DNA of 64,000 bases from Ectobius pallidus (lineage: Eukaryota > Arthropoda > Insecta > Blattodea > Ectobiidae), in contig CAXKWD010000005.1 in NCBI GenBank assembly GCA_964059195.1, positions 96,795,882 to 96,859,881 of the forward strand, in the 5' to 3' direction. The translations under genes and the position numbers were made by a program. This document shows positions 24,350 through 36,149 of this stretch, piece by piece (positions within the stretch are counted from its first letter, which is position 1; the number at the start of each line of letters is the position of its first letter). The notes below the pieces were generated by a model. The model was not told the DNA's origin. It saw only the letters and a list, made by a program, of their open reading frames with translations, and did not search any database.

Positions 24350-24490
24350 CTTGGTGGAACAATCAGTGCAGGACTGGCTTTCTTTTCCCCATTTCAAGGA
24401 TTCGATCCCAGGCAACGTCGATTGCATTTAAGTGTGCATAAATGCGTACGGTATGTCACCTGTCTGTAGATTTGCAGGACTGAAAAATAA
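24350..24490 (+). mobile_element. tRNA-derived SINE relic (family 1)
   Basis: Contains gtgcaggactggctttcttt, a B-box-like ggattcgatcccagg and a body with gcatttaagtgtgcataaat. Counterpart of 4,926-5,035. The A box is degraded. Confidence 0.5.
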
Positions 24491-27400
24491 CTTAAATTTC
24501 TGCACACTGGCAACGATTACAGATTTCAGTAGAAGTATCAAACCGTCGCTGAATAGAAGCCGTTCCACCGTTCTTGAAACACGGCCTTGGATGCGCAGTC
24601 AAGAAAAATGCATGGGGAAGGGATTATTGATTTTCTGAACCGCGTGCTTTCCATGTGCTTCTACCTATCCTGCGCGAGATTTCTAGGTAATGGTTCAACT
24701 GAAATAGAACGGCTTCTAACTTAAAAACAAACAATTTTAAATTATCTTACAAAGCTACGAAATACAATAAGAATTTTCGTGGGGTTATAATATAATACTA
24801 CAGATAGCCAGAGTGAATTTAAGAAGCGGTAAATAACGCATCAGTTGGACATGCCTTTTCTGTATGCTTAGATTTTACGCCATTGAACCTGATGCAGCAG
24901 TTTACATTGATAGTTGTTGCTGCCGCCGTAGTATTTAGTTCTGAATTCTACAGAATTGCCAGTACTGAATTCAGGGCATGTACGAGCCACAGATAAATCT
25001 CATTTCATCATGATATGCACCACAAAGTGATTCATAGTAATCTTCCAGACGCTTTATGTAATGAAACTGTGCTTGAAATTGTCACATCGTTCGTTAAGTG
25101 TAGTGAATACAAGCATTCCTTTGTGAGGTGGGATTCAAACCACGGAATGTAGTAAACATTTGAAATACCACGCCGATGTTTGAAATTGCGAGCATGGATA
25201 TCTCATTCGCCACCATAAATCCCAGGTTTCTAGAACACAACCCACACGTGAAGGTATTCTACATCAAGCTTGCTGTTTACAAATCATTAATATAAAATGT
25301 AGGAAAATTCACCTCAGTAAACTAAATGCTCAGAAACAAATCAAATAACAAAATACCCATGCCAGAGCCTCAAGCATCGGAAAAAAAATTGCCGTTGGCC
25401 TAACTGAATGTATCATTGCAAAAAGATACCTATGTTAGTTTTTTTTTTTTTTTTGTTAATTTACATATGAACATTGTCGGTATCCTTTGCACATAGACAT
25501 AAATTCTTAACAGAAAGATACATATGTGATTGGTATCGTAAGTGTGACAAATTCCATACGAAAAAAAGGTTCCTAAGTCACTGACTTCGGTACTTTTCTG
25601 CTTTCCCACGTGAGAGCGCTAACGTCACCAATATATTCACAAAGCTGCAATATGGTATAAAATGAGACTGTGATTGATGTTTCTCCTAAAAAGGGAAGAA
25701 AAACTGTTGGGAAAAGGGAATAATATATTATTAAGAAAGCAAAGAACATATCAGAATTACACTTATTTAGTGATAACAGCAGTGAACTAAATAAGAACAA
25801 CAGTCTTGTAAGGACTTGTTTGGCTTTAACTGATATGAATTGCTTTTAAAAAAATCTCCACTTCAATCCACTGAGAGGACATTCATTCTTGTGGTGTAGT
25901 CGGAATTTTGTGTTAACGAAACGTCCTTTTAAGAAGAGATAGGCCTACAGAATTTACACACCCTATGAATATTGTGAGTTTATTGTTTCATCTAAAAAAA
26001 ACTGGTTGACACAAGTGACATTAAGGATTTTACCAAATGGTGGCCTTAAATTTAAGATGACGGTATTCCTAGAACCACCACTTGCTCCTAGAGTCAAAAA
26101 CCAGCTCTCAATTTATCCCAGTTTAGTTATTTCGAGTATTTGTCCACCAAAAAGAACGGCTGTGTTGTAAGAAACGCCTGGATTGGTGGAATGGTTGAAA
26201 ACGTTTCTCTCTTCCTCAGTCAAGAAGAGTTCCACACACATTTCCACTCAAGCATTGTATCCACGTAATAAAGTTCCGATAAAACTGAGTAAGATAGAAA
26301 TGGTCTTCTTCAGGTATTAAAATTATTCTGTGAAAATAATTTAATTTGGGAATGGCATCTAATATTTCCATTTCAGAAAGGTACCTAAGTCAGCCAAATT
26401 TGAATATTTTAATACTCTAACTCATTTAATTTACGAGCACTTGCCTATAGGGGAGATTGCCCTGGCACCGGTCAGGCCTCTTTACCGCTCAACAAGATTT
26501 CCTCTAAAATGGCGCTAGATAGCTGAAAAACAGTTATGAAGTGGTAGGCAGGAACAAAAGGAACTTTATTCTTCGCATAGAGTTCGTGTTTGTCTCGTCA
26601 TTAAAAAAAAAAAAAAAAAATCTTGTTAACCGGTACCGGGGCAAACACCCATACAATATCTATTTGTTATTACCAGAATAATAATTATTATTATTTGTGT
26701 TATTGCATATTCCTTAGTTTAGTTCAAGTGACTTAGGTAAATTTCTGCAATGATTCATTCAACTAAAGTACAACTGGATTACACGAAATTTTGACACATT
26801 CATATTTGCTCACTAATTAGATGTAAGTTACTAATTGCTCCACCAGGATCTCTGTTAACCATATTCTTAACCACACCACATAGCCTATTTATCGGAAATT
26901 TGTCAATAATTATACATAATTGTAGGGACTGACATAATAATTATATTATTTATTCTTTAGACTTAAAGAATATTTTTGATTGGATCTGGATAGGCCCATG
27001 AATAGGTGCCAGATGTCAATATCTGCGTATTAAGTAGAAAATCCCGAGTTTTTTCTCAGTCAAGACATTTTTTTTTCTTATCTTAAATAATATAATTATG
27101 CGTTGAATTCAAGGCAGGATACTCCAGAACAGAACATCTCTCTGAACCGTAAAGGTTTCTGGAATAATTTACATAACAGGCTTGGGGCAGTTATGGTTCT
27201 GATGTTGTTGTGTATTTTTTTCACAAAGAAATGCAGAAACAAAAATACACATGAATATCCATACATGAAAGGCCTGTCACACAATGTCACATCAGGTTTT
27301 TGTCCGTCATAAATCCTCCTGCCAATATGTTCTATAATCCGCTGGACATAACCGAGTGTCTAGTGGAAAATATACGTTGTCTCTCTCCCCCTATTGTTAT

Positions 27401-27789
27401 TTTTACTGTTGGTATTACACTTTTTTAACTTCACTATATACGCTAAATGCACTGATGATACATTTATCATGTAATCTCATGTCTCAAGATGTCATCACAA
27501 GCAGAGATATAACATATTCATTTCATTTTTCTTTGATCTTAATGTGTAATATCCTCTGAAATATGTAATTTTTTCCGAAATTGCAATTTTTTCCGAAATT
27601 GCAATTTTTTCAAAATGTCACTACGTATCTGAGAGCAATACTAACAGATTCAAATTATATTAAGGCAGGAGTTAAGTGTTGACTAAAATCAGGAAATGCT
27701 TGTTTTTTTGCAATTCACAAACTTTATATTTTCGTATTCTATACAGGAATCTAAAAATAAAAATAAAAATGTAGAAGACTTGTTATCTT
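24491..27789. other. AT-rich DNA, no supported gene
   Basis: Over 3 kb without a recognisable gene. Opposed frames at 27,096-27,312 (64 minus, 69 plus) are antiparallel shadows of each other. Homopolymer runs occur at 25,440 (T) and 26,604 (A). A small tandem of tttttccgaaattgcaa lies at about 27,571-27,610. Confidence 0.4.
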
Positions 27790-27879
27790 TTCTGTTGTAT
27801 TATATGGATGTGAGACATGGTCCCTTACTCTTTGGAATGAATATAATCTGAGAGTGTTCGAAAACAAGAAACTAATAAT
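27790..27879 (+). pseudogene. LINE reverse transcriptase fragment
   Basis: The plus frame reads VVLYGCETWSLTLWNEYNL and RVFENKKL, the LYGCETW segment just after the reverse transcriptase core of RTE-like LINEs. It is interrupted at 27,880 by a hAT-like insertion and is too short to be functional. Confidence 0.6.
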
Positions 27880-28622
27880 CAGGGCACGGATTCTAATGAC
27901 ATGTCATCTTTTTATTGATAATGCATAGACTTTGCCAACTTGTAGATAAATCCTAATCATGGCCTCTAGATTATAGAAATATATTTTTATTAGGTCATTT
28001 TTTGTCATTTTATGCAGTTATATATTTTTAGGGCATTTATTTCAATTTTAGGTCATTATTTTGTCATTTTCGTGTCATTTACTTCCTTATTTAGTCATTT
28101 TCATGTGTTTACATTGAGTGTATTAACTTTTTTCGTCCCTAGCGGTGCTCTCTTTGAAGTGTTGTTTGTTTAATGCAAGAAGGGAAAATTCGGCGTTGAG
28201 TGTTATGTCTCAGTCGGAAATTAGAATCAAAGAAAGTCAAAATTTTGTATTATATTACTATAGTTGTAGATTGACTTGGCACCAGAGTCTGCCACCTTCT
28301 TGGATTTGAGAGTGCAAACTACTGTTTACCCTCAATAAACAATATAATCCGGCAGACCACAAAAGGAAATTCCGAATTTTGACTCGCCAATGCCAGTATA
28401 AATTTCCGTGAGATAAGAACATTCACAACATTACAGTTCTTTACAGTTTTTACAATTATGTACAAACTAGTCTATAACATTGCGTGTATATTAATATTTT
28501 TTTTAAAATAAAATATCAGTTTTTAGGTTTTTTTCTAATTATTAAGTCATTTTCTTTAAAATTTAGGATCAATTTATGGGTCATTTTTCAAACAATTTTA
28601 GGTCATCAGAATCCGGGCCCTG
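27880..28622. mobile_element. hAT-like non-autonomous element, 743 bp
   Basis: Starts CAGGGCACGGATTCTAATGA and ends TCATCAGAATCCGGGCCCTG, an inverted pair with two mismatches. It is flanked by a perfect 8-bp duplication, ctaataat (27,872-27,879 and 28,623-28,630). CAGGG-type ends with 8-bp duplications fit the hAT superfamily. The interior is rich in the word taggtcatttt. It encodes no transposase and has split a LINE remnant. Confidence 0.8.
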
Positions 28623-28689
28623 CTAATAATAGTAGTAAGTACCCTTCATAACGTTCTATCCTCTACTTTATCCCTTTCATCAGGGTTTG

Positions 28690-29255
28690 TCGAACTACGG
28701 CCCGGGGGCGAATCCGGGCCGCAAACTGCTTTTGTCTGACCAGCCTACAAGCTTTCAAAAAATTAAAAAGTGCGCATGTATTAGATTTATTTATTCACGA
28801 ATTTTGGACGATGAAATAAAACTGAGCGCATTAGTCGTTGGCAAAAAACATGACACAGCTGTTGCTCACATGTTTTTCGGTCATTCCCAGTTCGCACTTC
28901 ACTTACGAAGGTGAATGTTGCTCTCTCTACGCTCTGAGTTAATAAAATTCCCGACCATTTATAATTAGGTGTATGTAATTTTTATCTTGTATGTAACGTA
29001 TGGCGAGAAAATAAAAAATAAAAGCTGACTTTGAATACCGCGTGTTTAAAACAGCAATATAGTTTGAACTACGAGTATTTTATGGCATGGACGGGAAACA
29101 AATTATGCCTGAACTGTAACGAATATAATATTTGCAGGCATTATGAAACCAGAGGATGCTTAGAAATATATTTGGAAGTAGGAGAGATGAAAAAGAGGAC
29201 TAGAGAAAGGAGCATAATGACGAGCTTCATAACCTATACTCTTCTTTCTTTCTTT
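28690..29255. other. Mixed DNA, no supported gene
   Basis: A GC-rich patch near 28,690-28,735 (ctacggcccgggggcgaatc) resembles a repeat terminus, but its partner was not found. The 147-codon plus frame from 29,031 runs into the SINE at 29,260 and has no recognisable domain. Confidence 0.4.
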
Positions 29256-29259
29256 AGCG

Positions 29260-29625
29260 ACCCAAGCCGCCCGGGCCTTACAGGGCCGCGACCTGTCGGG
29301 AGAGGGATTATCTTTGGATCACATACTTTTTTGACCAGACAAGGACATGGAGGGCCTCCCCGGATGAGTGATCAGCCCAATGCCGAGGCTACCTCCGAGA
29401 CAATACGAACACATGGGACGAGACACACCATTCACACACACACACTCACTCCGAACAAGGCGAGGACGGGATGAAGATGAAAATGACGGCCAGATGATAT
29501 CCTGGGACCACAAGGGCCTAAAGTTACCCGACATTCGTCTCACGGATAAGAGAAAACCCCGGAAAACACCATCTAGGTAACTTGTCCCGACCAAGAATCG
29601 AACCCGGGCCCGCTGCGTGAGAGTA
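29260..29625 (-). mobile_element. tRNA-derived SINE (family 4)
   Basis: On the minus strand a B-box-like gcccgggttcgattcttggt heads the element. A body with gtgttttccggggttttctc and gtgagacgaatgtcgggtaa follows, typical of a widespread insect SINE type. ORFs on both strands across it are translations of the SINE. Confidence 0.55.
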
Positions 29626-29755
29626 TAATTAGGGTAATTAAATCACGGAGGATAAAATGGGTGGACATGTTGCGCGCATGGGGGAGGAAAGACATATCTC
29701 AAAAATATTGACTGGCAGACCCGAAGGGAAGAGACCACTTGGAAGAACTAGTGGC
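29626..29755 (+). pseudogene. LINE 3' end remnant
   Basis: Plus-strand pieces corresponding to VIKSRRIKW and KILTGRPEGKRPLGR, equivalent to the tail of the copies at 16,320-16,775 (minus) and 54,885-55,200 (plus). Frameshifted and short. Confidence 0.6.
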
Positions 29756-30005
29756 GGGAATTGAACTAGTATATTAAACCTGTTGTGAAATTTAGACAAT
29801 TCTACTTGCCAAAAGTGAAAATGTTTCACGTAGAGCTAAAATTTCTATACTTACGAATAGAGTTTTTTTCCTCCCAAAATTAAGTTTTCTCATATTATCA
29901 GGGAAAATTAAAATAGCCACAAGAGAAAAGAACAGATTCCCATACAGTATCTCAGATATATCTCGTATGCATGTGATAACGAGGATCTGCAGTCTCCCAT
30001 GTTGA

Positions 30006-30054
<49 letters not shown>
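30006..30054. repeat. (AAT)n microsatellite
   Basis: About 15 AAT repeats. The poly-Y and poly-L runs in overlapping minus frames come from this tract. Confidence 0.97.
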
Positions 30055-30056
<2 letters not shown>

Positions 30057-30474
30057 CAAAAACAACTTCCTAGTCTCGCAGAAAGAGCCCCAACGAACTC
30101 TACCCTCCAGCAAAACTTCCGAAGCAAATATTAGCCGATACAATAACAAAGAGCTTCCAGCCAGACTAACTTTGGTATAAAGGACTGTTATTAAAAACAA
30201 ATACAAGAAGCAAACTCCACTCAGTTATTTTTTCACAGTAACTATGAGAAGTAAATATTTTTACTTACACACAAAAAATGCTTACAGAAAAGATTTCCTT
30301 ACATATATACAAAGTGTTACCGGATCTCCGTCCACTTTGTTCGAATAGGCAACCCAAATGACAATATAAAGTATGTTAAAAGACCTCTAGTATTGTATCA
30401 TCACATTAAATAGAAATAGTTGACCACTTGCTGTTTTTAAAATTAAATTTTCTAAAAAGATCTCTATTTTTAAG
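30055..30474. other. AT-rich DNA with a short shared block
   Basis: No gene. The stretch at 30,225-30,275 (cagtaactatgagaagtaaa) is repeated at 59,893-59,945, in both cases a few hundred bases upstream of a monomer array. Confidence 0.45.
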
Positions 30475-31010
30475 TACCAGTTTGGTACTTTATGAGATTG
30501 TGTGTGGGGACGAAAAATGTCTGCCTGTCTGTCCGTCTGTCTGTCTATCCATCCGTGTGTCTGTACGCGCCGTAACTCAAATACGCTTTATCGGATTTTC
30601 ATGAAACTTGGTATACGCATTTATAATGTCCATGGGAAGAACCCTATTGTTATTTAACCAAATCGGTTCAACTGTACCGTCGTCAAACCCAATTTAGTGT
30701 TTTTTATTTAAAAGCGCCATAACTCAAATGCGCTTTATCGATTTTCATGAAATTTTTTATACACATTTATAATGTCCATGGGAAGACGTCTGTTGATATT
30801 GGACCAAATCGGTTGGCCGGTACCGGAATAATTCCCAATTTAGTGCATTTTTATGGTATTATATAACAAAAGGCCCCATAACTCAAACATACTTTATCGG
30901 ATATTCATAAAACTTGGTATAAGAATTTATAACGTCCATGGCAAGAAGCCTATTAATTTTGGACCTAATCGGTTGACCGGTACCAGAGTAACAACTAATT
31001 AAAGGTCACA
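30475..31010 (+). repeat. About 150-bp monomer array with GGTACCGG core (copy 2)
   Basis: Opens with ggtactttatgagattgtgt, then a gtctgtccgtc run, and then three to four monomers with the same landmarks as the array at 6,930-7,785. SINE family 2 follows about 90 bp downstream. Confidence 0.75.
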
Positions 31011-31094
31011 TGATTTTTTAATTTTTGTCTACCGGTATAATTTGACAGTTAACACTATTCCTTCACATATGCTTATCAAACAATACTATCAAAC

Positions 31095-31390
31095 TGACTG
31101 TGTTGGCCAAATGGTAACGTCTTGGACTCGTATTCTGGAGGTCCCCGGATCAAATCCCGAAGCTGGCCGATTTGACATGATTTTTTTTTTATTATTATTA
31201 TTATTTTTATTTTTATGTGAGTGCGCGATTTTCAAGGTATCACAAATCTGTAGTTCTGCTGACGCTGGCCGATTTTAATCTGATTAGAAAACTTATTTTC
31301 TGCATATCATAATTGCAATTATAAACTGATGCAACAAAAACATACTGGCAGTTTGTTATATCAATTTACCTGATTTTATTATAATGGGCT
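31095..31390 (+). mobile_element. tRNA-derived SINE (family 2), copy c
   Basis: A box gttggccaaatggtaacg, B box ccggatcaaatcccgaagct, then a T/A-rich joint, a body (ctgctgacgctggccgattt) and a 3' part with catactggcagtttgttata. The plus ORF across it is a SINE translation. Confidence 0.65.
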
Positions 31391-32127
31391 TTGTGTATGT
31401 GGTTGCTGAGGCCCCAGGATTTTAAAAAATCGGCACATGAAAGGCAGTAACCTACAAGACTTGTGCTTATTTAGGCCTACCCCAGGATTGCTTATAGGCC
31501 TAGTAGGCCTACTGAATTCTGTTATAAACTTAGTCGATGTCGTAGTCATATTGACACCGGAATAATTAGTTCAACTGGAAATACCATTGATTTCCTCCGA
31601 GATGGTATTTTCAACCTTCCGGTTTGTAGAACATTTCCTCAATAATCTGCATTATACTGCACCCCTACAATTTGTTTACAAGAAGGGAACGCCTAACAGG
31701 GGTTGTGAATCGAAGGAGAATTATTACTTGAAATAATGACTATCAACGAAAAAATAACAAATTATAAATATTAAAAGAGTTATTTTTTAAAATTAATGTT
31801 TAACTACCTTCGAAAGATTATTTATAAGAAAACAGAAAAGAAACATTGTGGCCAATTTTATTTTGAAAAAAGTAAATCATATTGGGAGATAGATATTTCA
31901 AATAGTACTACCTACATCAGAAGAATGGGGATGGGTGGCATAGTGCATTAATTAGACTCTAATTAATTAATAATTATAACGAAAACATTACATAATTAGC
32001 CTATATATATATATATATATATATATATAATCATTTTTTAAATAAAATATAAACAAAATATGTACGAACTTTACCTTCAATGTGAATCACATTTAGAATT
32101 ATGTGCTATTCGTGTTAGGTTTATGGT
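31391..32127. other. AT-rich DNA with (TA)n tract
   Basis: No gene. A (TA)n run lies at 32,002-32,030. TAGGCCTA-type palindromes cluster at 31,470-31,515. Confidence 0.5.
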
Positions 32128-32589
32128 TTAAGAATGCCGGTAGAAGCATCTGTTGCCAAATCGGCATATGCCGCCAGAGCGAAAGCTCTTGCAAGGCACC
32201 CTGCGCAGTCTTTCCCTGTGGTCCTGGAGAAGTTTTTCTTTATCATCTTTGTCATCCAACCACACACTGCATGGGATCATGATGGCAGCTTTGACACTGC
32301 ATATTGGACAAGTGGCGCCTCTAGTCCGTCTCCATCTGGTAATACACTTTATGCAGAAGCAGTGGTTGCAGTTCATCAGGATTCCAAACACCCTATCTTT
32401 CCTGCACGCTTTATCCATAACAACTTCGTAGCACTTGACGCATGATTTTCCGTACGTTCGAGCCAGTTTGTCTTCTACCATCTTATATGATTCTTGCTCA
32501 TTGTTCAGACTAATATCCGAACCTCTCCAACCTAATCCAGATTCTTCTCCGGTTCCACTGGTGGAAGCTGCTGAGTTCGGGATATCCAT
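32128..32589 (-). CDS. Makorin-like RING and CCCH zinc-finger protein, short, intronless
   Basis: A continuous frame with a C3HC4 RING finger followed by one CCCH finger, the order found in Makorin E3 ubiquitin ligases. The frame is open upstream to codon 1 at 32,613, but the first ATG is at 32,589, giving 153 residues. Counting from the 32,613 codon, RING ligands are C58, C61, C82, H84, C87, C90, C102 and C105. The linker has the Makorin-like VWLDDKDDKEKLL segment, and the CCCH ligands are C141, C150, C156 and H160. A stop follows one residue after the last ligand. Full Makorins are longer, with additional N-terminal CCCH fingers and a C-terminal tail, so this is either a truncated retrocopy or a compact paralog. 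All metal ligands are intact. By family knowledge it would act in ubiquitin transfer and possibly RNA binding. No introns, no clear poly(A) tail. Confidence 0.6.
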   Translation of the reverse strand: MDIPNSAASTSGTGEESGLGWRGSDISLNNEQESYKMVEDKLARTYGKSCVKCYEVVMDKACRKDRVFGILMNCNHCFCIKCITRWRRTRGATCPICSVKAAIMIPCSVWLDDKDDKEKLLQDHRERLRRVPCKSFRSGGICRFGNRCFYRHS

Positions 32590-32829
32590 AGCGAAAGTTG
32601 CATGAAAAGGCACAGAAACACTTTTGGATTGTTGAATTTCGTTACCGGTCCTGATTCACAGAAATGTCATTGGGTTTGTCGCACTACGTGAATTTCCATT
32701 GCAAACACTGGGATCCGGAGTTGAAGCTGTTCTATCCATAATCCTTGTGAAGCTATTTCATAATTTTCATGTTGTCATAGTATCCAACCAACAATATGCT
32801 GTAAATATATTATTGGCATTTGCATATTC

Positions 32830-33426
32830 CACTGCCTTCTAAACTGTATTACTCGTGTATACACTGCCTGTCCTATACGGCTAATTTTGCGTACTCGACG
32901 ACAGATGGCAGCACCTTTCACACCCAGATTGCTTCTTGTGTTTTGCTACGACATTGTTGATTATGTAGTGCTGAATGTTTAAACTTGTATTATTCTAGGT
33001 ACCGGTACTTAATTGCTATGAATAAAATTTTGTAAAATAATAATTATAAAATTTACTATCAATGCGTCTAATTAATTTATATTTATTTTAATTATTGCTC
33101 CAAAATTCCATTTCAAGGTAAATGTCATATACTGGAATAATATTATGTTATAAACAAATAACACAAGTATCTGTGTATTTTTAATGCTTATTTTGACGCA
33201 GCAAACGCATAGAAGCAATGTACGGTAATGTAGCCTATAGGGCACTGCCTTCTAGACTATTACTCGTGTATTCTCGAGACGGCGGTTGTATAGGTGGCGG
33301 TGATTGCTGCAATCTGCGTGTGAACTGTGTCGCCTCTACTGGAGAAATTAGGCAATTGAGCAATTCTCTAAACTCCATGTTAAAATAAAGCATAGGACAG
33401 GCAGTGTAATTCTCGAGACGGCGGTG
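32830..33426. mobile_element. hAT-like non-autonomous element H1, copy 2
   Basis: Same ends as the copy at 17,869-18,358 (CACTGCCTTCT and GACGGCGGTG). A perfect 8-bp target duplication, gcatattc, lies at 32,822-32,829 and 33,427-33,434. It is longer (597 bp) because of an extra internal segment with a nested partial copy of the ends near 33,242-33,305. No coding capacity. Confidence 0.85.
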
Positions 33427-33717
33427 GCATATTCATTAAAGAAAATTATTGGTTAGGAAATGTTCCATAAGCTTTCAGGATATCTATGCGGGACCTACTT
33501 GTTTCCGAGGTCGCGATCATAATGGTTTCAACAGCGTTTAAAGACACACGAAGTGGACCGCGCATACTCGGCTTTAAGTGCTAATGGCAATAGGGAGTGC
33601 AACGAGAAAATTCAAATATGAGAAAGATATGCACCTACCTACTGGCAAAAGGTGCTACACAACAGCGCCATAGTGCTACACTTCAGTGCAGGGTAGGACC
33701 ATAGTGAAGGAATAGTA

Positions 33718-34052
33718 GAGTACGATTACTTCCACAAAGTCTCTGGCCTTGAAGACTTAACCCAGCCAGCGAGCTTTCTCGTTAAAGCATGCGCAGACTC
33801 GCATGTGCATAGGTCAGTGAGCTACTGTTGAGTACAGAGTGAAAATCGCGCTGGGAGTACAAATACTATAATAATTGAGTGGAAGGATAATGCCACAGCG
33901 AGATAGAGACAGACAACGCGTTGAGTGAGATAGAAGAGCTGGACCAATCAGGGTGCAGCTACCTCCCCTAGGCAGGAACTCTAGGAACTGTGACACTCGC
34001 TCCTAAGGTATGTACCTAAAAATCCAGAGACTTTGTGGAAGTAATCGTACTC
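33718..34052. mobile_element. 335-bp MITE with about 30-bp TIRs and TA duplication
   Basis: The ends are perfect inverted repeats of about 29 bp beginning GAGTACGATTACTTCCACAA. TA dinucleotides lie at 33,716-33,717 and 34,053-34,054, the duplication expected of Tc1/mariner-type insertion. The interior has no transposase. Short minus frames within are non-coding by appearance. Confidence 0.75.
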
Positions 34053-34589
34053 TACCTGCTCCTCAACGTTGCAATACTCACTCACGCCGTCTTACTCCCT
34101 TTCATTCTGTAGATAAGGAAGGTGGAGAGCCGGCAACCTATCTGACAATCAGTTGCCAGATTGTAAAGGTGTGACTGCGGGTGGTGGAGAATGTACCGAA
34201 ACTTTACAAACATCCCTTGCACCCTCATATTCGAATTTAGTTGAATTGCTGAGTTCGTCACTTTCAGTTAACTTACGTGTTCTTGCTATACATAGGCCTG
34301 ACTGCAATTTATATATATTAAACCGTGTACGTTTTATTCCGTGTGCGTTTCTGTGTGGCTGTACATATTGTGTGTGTGTGTGGAACTTGTTGAATTTATG
34401 AATTTTTTTACATCTGAGTTTATTTCTTTAGTTACTTATTATATTTCATTATCTAATATATTGTCAGAAGTAAGTACCGGTAGTAATTAATATAACACAA
34501 TAGTTATAGAAAGAATATAAATTGGATATAAATATGTAAATATTTTCTTTCTATTGTCATTGATATCTTAGAGATAATTTAGGTTATGA

Positions 34590-34923
34590 TAATTCTTTCA
34601 CACTGGTCGTGTGTAGGCTAAGATGGGGGTGAAGTGAGACTGAAAAATTCAATGCCATTGCCGTGATAGGCCTATAAACCAGGATCTTCAGCTCTCCGTG
34701 CCGCTGCTCTTACCACATTAAATTCTCCAACTGACTTAGGCGACTAACAACCTGTAAGTACTTTAAGACCCGGGCTTCATAGTAAACCACTAGTAGGTCA
34801 AAGTGAAATTTTAATTCCTTCACATTGGCCGTGTGTAGGCTAGGATGGCAAGGTGAAGTAAGACTGAAAATTCAATGCCATAGCCGGGACTTTAACCAGG
34901 ATCTTCGGCTCTCCGTGCCGTCA
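34590..34923 (-). mobile_element. Two direct copies of a tRNA-like SINE fragment
   Basis: Two similar stretches (34,590-34,720 and 34,812-34,923), each with cgtgtgtaggcta, attcaatgccat and caggatcttc(a/g)gctctcc. Read on the minus strand they carry gtggtaagagc and gatcctggtt, resembling a degraded A and B box. The two copies are about 220 bp apart in the same orientation. Confidence 0.5.
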
Positions 34924-35133
34924 CATATACATATAAATATTACCATAAAAACTTTCATCTTTCTCTATTACTTCATTATGATAACTTGGATTTGCAGGAT
35001 ATTTATGCTAGATAATATGCTCTGAATTGGTAATTCTACAGCGATTTGAACAAACTTTTTGTGGGTAATGAATCGCATGCATCACAATATATGAAAGTCA
35101 GCGATAAGGTATCGTATGTTATCGCAACATGAG

Positions 35134-35637
35134 TATATGCTCACACTTTATCTTGAACCGAAAAAATGCGGGGGTGAGGGGAGCTGATATTGCATGCAGT
35201 ATAAGAGTCTGACTATTGCAGAAGGCAGTGAGTTAAAATTGACGTCATTTCTGAAGGGTTGCCAACTACAAGAAAATATAACGTTAGTTTTATGCTGGTA
35301 CACAATGGAACTAATTGTAATTAGTAGCATTTTCAACTCTCGCTACTAAACTAAAGAGTTTTTATCGATGCAGATATTATAGTATAATCTATCGCTGGAG
35401 AAAGGAATTAAATAATATATTTCTTTAGACAATTTCTCTCCCAGTCTTCAGAATATAGAAAATCGGTTTAAAAGTTGTACCATTGTACATGTAGGGCCTA
35501 TTTGAATACGCACTTTCACATGCCTGAATTAATAAATATAACTAAATATCTTTCATGAGAGTTTATAGGTAATTATTACAACTTTCTAGCAAAATAATCA
35601 AGACTGGCTTGTTCTATTCTGCAACGGCAGATTCAGC
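35134..35637 (+). repeat. Interspersed repeat R1, copy 1
   Basis: Starts atatgctcacactttatctt and ends ggcagattcagc. It matches 59,222-59,737 on the same strand with scattered differences. No coding sequence: short antisense frames appear in both copies (35,148-35,336 and 59,204-59,428) but keep no recognisable domain. Confidence 0.7.
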
Positions 35638-36149
35638 TTAAAACACATTAAATTGCGTTTCCTTCCAATTCATTTATTTGGATTATTGTTTATTCGCTGA
35701 TGTCCGACACTTCTTGGTTTAAAGAATCTTCATTTTTAACTTCGTTGTCACTTATATCGACAATTTCCATAACACCTTTATTCTAATGTCCCTGGATTTA
35801 ATTATGTCATTTGCAGAATAATATGTTGTAAACAAAAAAAAACAGACGGTAGTTCAAGAATGCCGCTACGGGACATTTTTTGGGTATGGCAATGCTGGGA
35901 ACGGGCCGGGATCTTCATTTTTTCGAGCGAGGCCTTCTTGATATGGACTGTTTTCAGCATTATGGAGTGTTTACCTCAAGATAAAGTGTGCGATTAATAT
36001 CGTAAGTTTCCTTCCGAAAGATATAAATTATTCCTGTTGTTAATTTACCTCTATCTCGATTCATTTTTTTTAATATATATTTTATGGAAAATTTTCTGTA
36101 AATGCTTTACCCGTTGACGTGTATCTTTTTTTTTTTTTTTTTATTTACT
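35638..36149. other. AT-rich DNA, nothing recognised
   Basis: No gene or repeat recognised. Confidence 0.4.

Noticed and set aside
29792..30206. Minus frames with poly-Y or poly-L stretches
   Set aside because: Translation of the (AAT)n tract.
31042..31278. Plus frame with CVGQMVTSWTRILEVPGSN as a gene
   Set aside because: It spans the A and B boxes of a SINE; the same peptide-like words appear in the other SINE copies in the window.
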